Source: Deltaproteobacteria bacterium (GTDB lineage: Bacteria; Desulfobacterota; Desulfomonilia; Desulfomonilales; Desulfomonilaceae). From it: a DNA stretch of 64,000 nt. The translations under genes and the position numbers were made by a program. The stretch spans positions 50,226 through 114,225 of the forward strand of contig VGSG01000004.1 in the NCBI GenBank assembly GCA_016875095.1. Direction: 5' to 3'. Of this stretch, positions 59,890 through 64,000 are shown one piece after another; within the stretch, counting starts at the first letter, position 1, and each line of letters begins with the position of its first letter. The notes beneath the pieces are model-generated. The model saw only the letters and a list, made by a program, of their open reading frames with translations, was not told the origin of the DNA and ran no database searches.

Positions 59890-60237
59890 TCAGATCCAGG
59901 GGGGACACAGGCTGTACCGAATCTTGAAAGTGGATGTGTTGCCTGTAATGATCATAGGCCCCTTGCAGTGCTCGTATTTGTAGAACTTTAGGGTAAAGGT
60001 TCCGAGCGCGCCGACGTCGTAGGCTTTGGTCTGGCAATCCCAGGTGACCCAGACCTTGAACTTGTCAACGTATTCGTAAGGATTGGTGAACTGCATGTCG
60101 TAAATTTGCACGTACACGGGCCCGATGTGATTCGTCGGCCAGTTGATGTAATATCTGGTTCCGCGGGCCTGGGAGAGAGTCGGGACGACTGCGAGGACGA
60201 GAGCCAGGAGCAGGCAATAAGAAAGACGTTTTTTCAT
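59890..60237 (-). CDS. Small secreted protein of unknown function
   Basis: A 115-residue exported protein: signal peptide (LLLALVLAVVP, cleavage near SQA-RG), then a beta-rich mature part with many Tyr and Trp, an isolated GTFTLKFYKYEHCKG-type strand and three Cys. No family recognised. GAGGAAGGA just before the ATG is a strong binding site and supports it. It is divergent from the glycerate kinase gene across 190 bp. Confidence 0.72.
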   Translation of the reverse strand: MKKRLSYCLLLALVLAVVPTLSQARGTRYYINWPTNHIGPVYVQIYDMQFTNPYEYVDKFKVWVTWDCQTKAYDVGALGTFTLKFYKYEHCKGPMIITGNTSTFKIRYSLCPPWI

Positions 60238-60430
60238 GTTCCTTCCTCAGCTATGATGGGGTGCGTTCACCGGCCGAACATGGTTTGGTGAAATATATCA
60301 TAGTTTACCGTATGTTGGAAGACTTTTCTCATGTCGTTTGGGAGATGGCTGCCCCGCGGCAGGCTCAGTGAGCCGCGACCTTCGGTCAATCCCCGTCCTA
60401 ATATCGGCCGATAAGGGAGGAGATCCAAAC

Positions 60431-61810
60431 ATGCGGGAACGCTTACAAAAACTCAGGTCGGACGCCTATGACATATTCCTCGCGTGCCTCAAAGCCGCTG
60501 ATCCTCAAGAAGCGGTCAAGCGTTTCGCACGACTTCGCGAAGACGAACTAGAGGTCGGCAAGGGCCTGCGTTTCAAGCTCTCGGATTACGATCGTATCTT
60601 GGTGGTGGGCGCGGGAAAGGGGAGCGCGCCCATGGCAAAAGCCCTTGAAGATCTGCTCGGGGATCGGATCGAGGTAGGGCTGATCTGCGTGAAGCACAGG
60701 CACGGGCTGCCTCTAAAGACGATCCGCATCGTGGAGGCTGCTCATCCCGTTCCGGACGCTGCCGGTGAGCGCGCCGCGGCCGAGATACTTTCTCTCTTGA
60801 GAAACGCCGGAGAGCGGGACCTGGTGATATCGTGCATATCAGGCGGCGGTTCCGCGCTCCTCCCCGGACCTATCAGGCCCGTGACTCTCCAGGACAAGCA
60901 GGAGCTGGTCAGGCTGCTCCTCAAGGTGGGCGCGGATATCCACGAGATCAACGCGGTGCGCAAGCACCTCTCCTTCACCAAAGGAGGGAGCCTGATGCGC
61001 GCCGCGTATCCCGCCACTGTGATTAACCTCATGCTCTCGGACGTGATAGGTGACGATCCTGACACTATTGCTTCCGGTCCTTTTGCGCCGGACCGATCCA
61101 CATTCGGGGATGCGCAGGAGGTTCTTCAGCGGTACGGACTTGAGGACCGAGCGCCGGCGGCAATCCTGCAACGGGTGCGTGACGGCGTGATCGGGAAGGC
61201 GCCCGAAACCCCGAAACCTGGTGACAAGATCTTTGAACGAGCGCACAATGTGATCGTCGGTTCAAACATTCTTTCCCTCAAAGCGGGGAAGGCAAGGGCT
61301 GAAGAGCTTGGATACCATGCTCTCATTCTTTCGTCCTCAATCGAAGGAGACACCAGGCAAGCGGCATTGGCGCACGCGGCAATAGCGCGTGAGATAGAGG
61401 CCACGGACAATCCGATTCCGCGGCCTGCTTGTGTGCTGAGTGGCGGTGAAACCACGGTTGTGGTAAGAGGCGCCGGACTTGGGGGCAGGAACCAGGAATT
61501 CGCGCTCAGCCTGGTCAGGAGAGCCGCAGAGCTGTCTGACACGGTTTTTCTCAGTGCGGGGAGCGACGGCGCCGACGGCCCCACGGACGCGGCCGGCGCT
61601 CTAGTGGATTGCTCAAGCCTGTCGCGGGCACGGCATTTGGGGCTGGACCCCGAATCCTATCTGCGAGACAACGATTCGCACCATTTTTTTGCAAAACTGG
61701 GAGACCTTATCATTACCGGTCCCACCCGAACGAACGTCATGGACGTGAGGATCGTCCTGGTCGCGGAAAGAGAGATTCGAGAACCATTTCGTCCGAGCGA
61801 GGACTTATAG
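60431..61810 (+). CDS. Glycerate 2-kinase (MOFRL/TtuD family)
   Basis: Phosphorylates D-glycerate to 2-phosphoglycerate. The 459-residue protein has VVGAGKGSAPMAKALE (N-terminal glycine-rich loop), CISGGGSALLPGP, KGGSLMRAAYPA, SDVIGDDPDTIASGP and the late MOFRL-type segment SAGSDGADGPTDAAGA. ATG 60431 follows GGGAGGAGA; a longer frame to 60338 is not supported. The cyclase gene begins 5 bases after its stop, so they share a transcript. Confidence 0.88.
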   Translation: MRERLQKLRSDAYDIFLACLKAADPQEAVKRFARLREDELEVGKGLRFKLSDYDRILVVGAGKGSAPMAKALEDLLGDRIEVGLICVKHRHGLPLKTIRIVEAAHPVPDAAGERAAAEILSLLRNAGERDLVISCISGGGSALLPGPIRPVTLQDKQELVRLLLKVGADIHEINAVRKHLSFTKGGSLMRAAYPATVINLMLSDVIGDDPDTIASGPFAPDRSTFGDAQEVLQRYGLEDRAPAAILQRVRDGVIGKAPETPKPGDKIFERAHNVIVGSNILSLKAGKARAEELGYHALILSSSIEGDTRQAALAHAAIAREIEATDNPIPRPACVLSGGETTVVVRGAGLGGRNQEFALSLVRRAAELSDTVFLSAGSDGADGPTDAAGALVDCSSLSRARHLGLDPESYLRDNDSHHFFAKLGDLIITGPTRTNVMDVRIVLVAEREIREPFRPSEDL

Positions 61811-61814
61811 CACC

Positions 61815-63404
61815 ATGAAATCGGACCTCATACCTATTGCAAAGCGGAGAATGGCTTTCGTCGGCATTATTACCATGGTGGGAAACGCAGTTGGCGCGAC
61901 CGTGCTCTTTATCTACTTCAGATTCATTGAAGCAGGGTTGGTCCGCGAAAGTGATCCGGGCGCGCTCGGTCCGCAAGTAGGGCTGTTCATCATATGGCTG
62001 GTTGCAGTCATCGCTCTGTTAAGCGCCCTCGGTCTCAGGCTCACGGCGTCTATCAGAGGCTCACTGATACAAGCTGTGGCTTCTGGAGACAAAAAGAGCC
62101 TTAGCGACGCTGCGGCCCGGCTCTTGGACGTGCCGACACATATGGCTGGCGTTACGCTACTTGGCTGGCTGATCAGCGGCATCCTCTTTTCCTTTGCCCC
62201 TCCCGCTTACCAGGTCATGCATGGAGGAGACTGGCACTCAGCCCTACGCGCGTTAGTCGGCACGTGGCTGGTGGCCACGCCCCTTACCGCGGCCTTAATC
62301 TTTTTTCGCCTTGAACGGTGGATTCGGGACACGGTACGAATGCTCATCCCACCCGAGGCGCTCTTGAGTGTGCCCGGGTCCTTCAAAATCAATGTTCTTC
62401 CGAAGATGCTGTTTGTATCGCTCCTAATCGGGATCTTGCCCATGGCGGTATTAAGTTATCTCACTCTCAGCCAGATTCACCTGATCGATGCGGATCCCCA
62501 GTCGATTATCCGCTTTGTCTCTCGGATGCCGGTGGCCGTGGTCTTTTTGCTCGTGCTCACGGTGACGAACGCGGTGGCTCTTTCCATGGCGATGGCGTGG
62601 AGCGTCTCAAAGCCCCTTTGGGAAACCGGTCAAGCCATGGCAAAGATCGGCGCTGGAGATCTCCAGGTGACCGTGCCCGTGGTTTCGAACGATGAGATCG
62701 GGCTGATGGGCGAAGGTTTCAACCGAATGGTTGAGGGACTGCGCGAAAGAGACCTGATTAGGGATACTTTCGGCCGCTACGTGAGCGAGGAGGTGGCGCG
62801 GGAAGTGCTCAAGTCGCCCACAGCCACGGACCTGGGGGGCAAACTGCGCACCGTCGCCATCCTGGTCGCGGACCTGAGGGATTTCACCAGAATGACCGCG
62901 TCCATTGAACCCCACCTGGTGCTGACCGTCCTGAATCGCTTCTTCGGGGTGATGACCGACATCATCTTGCGCCACGGAGGCACTATTGACGAATTCACCG
63001 GCGATGGAATCCTCGTCTTCTTCGGGGCCCCTCGGAGCTATCAGGACGATGCGCGTCGAGCGGTGGCCTGCGCGCTGGAGATGCAGCAGGCCATGAACTC
63101 GCTGAACGAACGGAACGCGGGAGAAGGCCTTCCGCGCCTGCAAATGGGCGTCGCAATCAATGTGGGCGAACTGATCGTAGGCAACATCGGGTCGGAAGAG
63201 CGCAGGAAGTACGGCGCGGTGGGCAGTCCGATCAATATTGCCTTCCGAGTGGAAGATCAGACGTCAGGTGGGGAAATCCTCGTCACGCCCGCGGTGCGTG
63301 AGCAGCTCGGGGAGCGTTTGATCGTTTCCGCCCAAAGAGAAGTCACTCTCAAGGGGATCGAGGAACTCATCACCGTGTGCCAAGTGGAAGGTATAAGTGG
63401 GTAG
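61815..63404 (+). CDS. Membrane-bound class III adenylate/guanylate cyclase with HAMP domain
   Basis: A 529-residue signal transducer: several N-terminal transmembrane helices (about 13-36, 50-80, 108-135, 145-170, 200-225, 235-262), a HAMP linker (about 265-320), then a class III cyclase domain. The metal Asp residues are in VADLRDFT and TGDGILVFFG. The residue that reads Lys in adenylate cyclases (IDKFxGD) is Glu here (IDEFTGD), as in guanylate cyclases, and the partner site KYGAVGSPIN lacks the Asp or Thr of adenylate enzymes. Substrate is thus open. The TAG stop is the first triplet of a repeat. Confidence 0.9.
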   Translation: MKSDLIPIAKRRMAFVGIITMVGNAVGATVLFIYFRFIEAGLVRESDPGALGPQVGLFIIWLVAVIALLSALGLRLTASIRGSLIQAVASGDKKSLSDAAARLLDVPTHMAGVTLLGWLISGILFSFAPPAYQVMHGGDWHSALRALVGTWLVATPLTAALIFFRLERWIRDTVRMLIPPEALLSVPGSFKINVLPKMLFVSLLIGILPMAVLSYLTLSQIHLIDADPQSIIRFVSRMPVAVVFLLVLTVTNAVALSMAMAWSVSKPLWETGQAMAKIGAGDLQVTVPVVSNDEIGLMGEGFNRMVEGLRERDLIRDTFGRYVSEEVAREVLKSPTATDLGGKLRTVAILVADLRDFTRMTASIEPHLVLTVLNRFFGVMTDIILRHGGTIDEFTGDGILVFFGAPRSYQDDARRAVACALEMQQAMNSLNERNAGEGLPRLQMGVAINVGELIVGNIGSEERRKYGAVGSPINIAFRVEDQTSGGEILVTPAVREQLGERLIVSAQREVTLKGIEELITVCQVEGISG

Positions 63405-63446
63405 GACGCGGTGACCCGGCCTTGGGGGGGAACCGCATCTGTCGAG
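63402..63446. repeat. Dispersed palindromic repeat, copy B
   Basis: TAGGACGCGGTGACCCGGC ... GAACCGCATCTGTCG matches the complement of the repeat at 17936-18040 (TAGGATGCGGTGATCCCGC ... GAACCGCATCGGTCG) at most positions. It starts on the cyclase stop codon TAG, so an insertion at the 3' end of the gene, or use of the element as a terminator, is suggested. A last weaker arm ATACCGCATCCG lies at 63487-63498. Confidence 0.65.
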
Positions 63447-63496
63447 GGTTTCGGCGTTTGGCCCCTCGCTATGGGACAAGGACAATACCGCATCCG

Positions 63497-63748
63497 TTAG
63501 CAGCGAGAGGGGTTTGCGCCGTGACACACGCACGTCTGGGAGTTGGAAGCGCTCAGGTGCGGATTTAGACTGTTGTAGAGGGCGATCTGCTCTCGGATGG
63601 AGAGGCAATGCTTCGTTGATGTGCTGGCGGTCGAACGGCAAGCGCGACAGCGGCTTTCTGAGCAGCCCTGGCACATCGCGCAGTCCGGACAAAGACGCTT
63701 AGCGTTTTTTGGCATGGCTGATTCGATTTGCTCACCAGAACCTTGCAT
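63497..63748 (-). CDS. Possible small Cys-rich protein
   Basis: An 83-residue frame with the striking motif C-x2-C-x2-C-x2-C-x4-C-x2-C (LCPDCAMCQGCSESRCRACR) and a second Cys set at the end. A CxxC cluster of this regularity is unlikely by chance and suggests metal or cluster binding. ATG 63748 lacks a clear ribosome binding site; an internal ATG at 63715 begins just before the motif. It faces the cyclase gene convergently. Coding status is uncertain. Confidence 0.4.
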   Translation of the reverse strand: MQGSGEQIESAMPKNAKRLCPDCAMCQGCSESRCRACRSTASTSTKHCLSIREQIALYNSLNPHLSASNSQTCVCHGANPSRC

Positions 63749-64000
63749 GATAATGTAACTCGGCTTTTGAATCTGTCAAACACGAAAATGCCGCGCGTTT
63801 GGAAAGAGCTTCAAAATCCAGGAGCTATGAGAGGAGTTTCCGGAGAGGGGCTTTTTTGCAAAAGGGCCCTCCCCACTAGAGTTTCGCCATTTTTGTATGG
63901 CAATGGGTCGGGCCTCTCCAAAAACTGTTGAAAAATAAAGGCGTTCCAGCCATACCCGTTTTTGCCAAAAAAAGATGGGAAGGGGGAACGCCATGAACAA
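63749..64000. other. Repeat-rich non-coding window end
   Basis: The 250 bases hold imperfect hairpins: GAGAGGGGCTTTT and AAAAGGGCCCTCCCC (63843-63874) with a TTGC loop, and CCAT/ATGG around TTTTTGT (63889-63900). GGAGAGG (63842) also matches CCTCTCC at 63913. No complete gene is evident apart from the start at 63993. Confidence 0.4.
63993..64000 (+). CDS. 5' end of a gene cut by the window edge
   Basis: An ATG at 63993 is preceded by AAGGGGGAACGCC, so a ribosome binding site with 7-8-base spacing exists. Only the first two codons and a partial third are inside the window. The product is unknown. Confidence 0.35.

Noticed and set aside
1..64000. CRISPR arrays, tRNA genes and rRNA genes
   Set aside because: No regularly spaced direct repeats, no tRNA-like T-loop/acceptor pattern and no rRNA segment could be identified.

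Overview
The window is a 64 kb chromosomal stretch of a moderately GC-rich anaerobic bacterium. It looks most like a sulfate-reducing or syntrophic member of the former Deltaproteobacteria (Desulfobacterota). The evidence is the strict-anaerobe oxygen-defence set (desulfoferrodoxin, rubrerythrin, rubredoxins, A-type flavoprotein, cytochrome bd), an octaheme cytochrome c, iron-sulfur flavoproteins, and the SRP RNA gene beside dnaX. The species assignment is inference; no rRNA or tRNA gene was seen. There is no phage, CRISPR array or intact insertion sequence. Gene density is high, and several intergenic gaps hold dispersed palindromic repeats.

Layout. 0.4-7.7 kb: a hypothetical gene, a D,D-carboxypeptidase, a PAS histidine kinase, then dTDP-sugar genes (rfbA, rfbC-like, rfbB) leading into ispG. 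7.8-14.1 kb (minus strand): an acetate-activation module laid out as acuB-like, acs, acuA-like, acuC-like and a second acetyl-CoA-synthetase-like gene. This is the parts list of the Bacillus acs/acuABC lysine-acetylation control system, but the second synthetase lacks the lysine that such systems modify. 14.6-23 kb: a MerR regulator with an iron-sulfur flavoprotein/SCP2 fusion, a putative lipoprotein, a GcvH-like protein, a zinc alcohol dehydrogenase and a secreted protein made of four copies of an unrecognised domain. 23.3-25.8 kb: MTA phosphorylase plus adenine deaminase (adenine salvage).

26.2-38.6 kb is an oxygen/ROS defence island. A Fur/PerR-type regulator with a 7-1-7 operator on its own promoter is followed, all on one strand, by rubrerythrin, desulfoferrodoxin, rubredoxin, an exported thioredoxin-fold protein, an exported peroxiredoxin, an octaheme cytochrome of hydroxylamine-oxidoreductase type, a 58-residue cysteine-rich rubredoxin-like protein, an iron-sulfur flavoprotein, flavodoxin, rubredoxin and rubredoxin:oxygen oxidoreductase. 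After a gap come a HEAT protein, cydAB, thiol peroxidase and a ferritin-like protein. Together they could reduce superoxide, peroxide and O2 (perhaps NO or nitrogen oxides) with electrons from rubredoxin and quinol.

38.8-64 kb is mostly housekeeping: an RND adaptor, a second PAS kinase, a cytochrome-b5/DUF2231-UbiA-methyltransferase operon, dnaX with the SRP RNA gene, a Spy-like protein, gmhA-like, a radical SAM enzyme, truA and pdxST. A wrecked cyanate locus follows (cynS truncated at its conserved core and abutting a decayed ABC permease). Then come a ferritin-like protein, a SagB-type double nitroreductase overlapping a CocE-type hydrolase, yqeC, glycerate kinase and a membrane-bound class III nucleotide cyclase. 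The window closes with a repeat-rich non-coding end and the first codons of a further gene.
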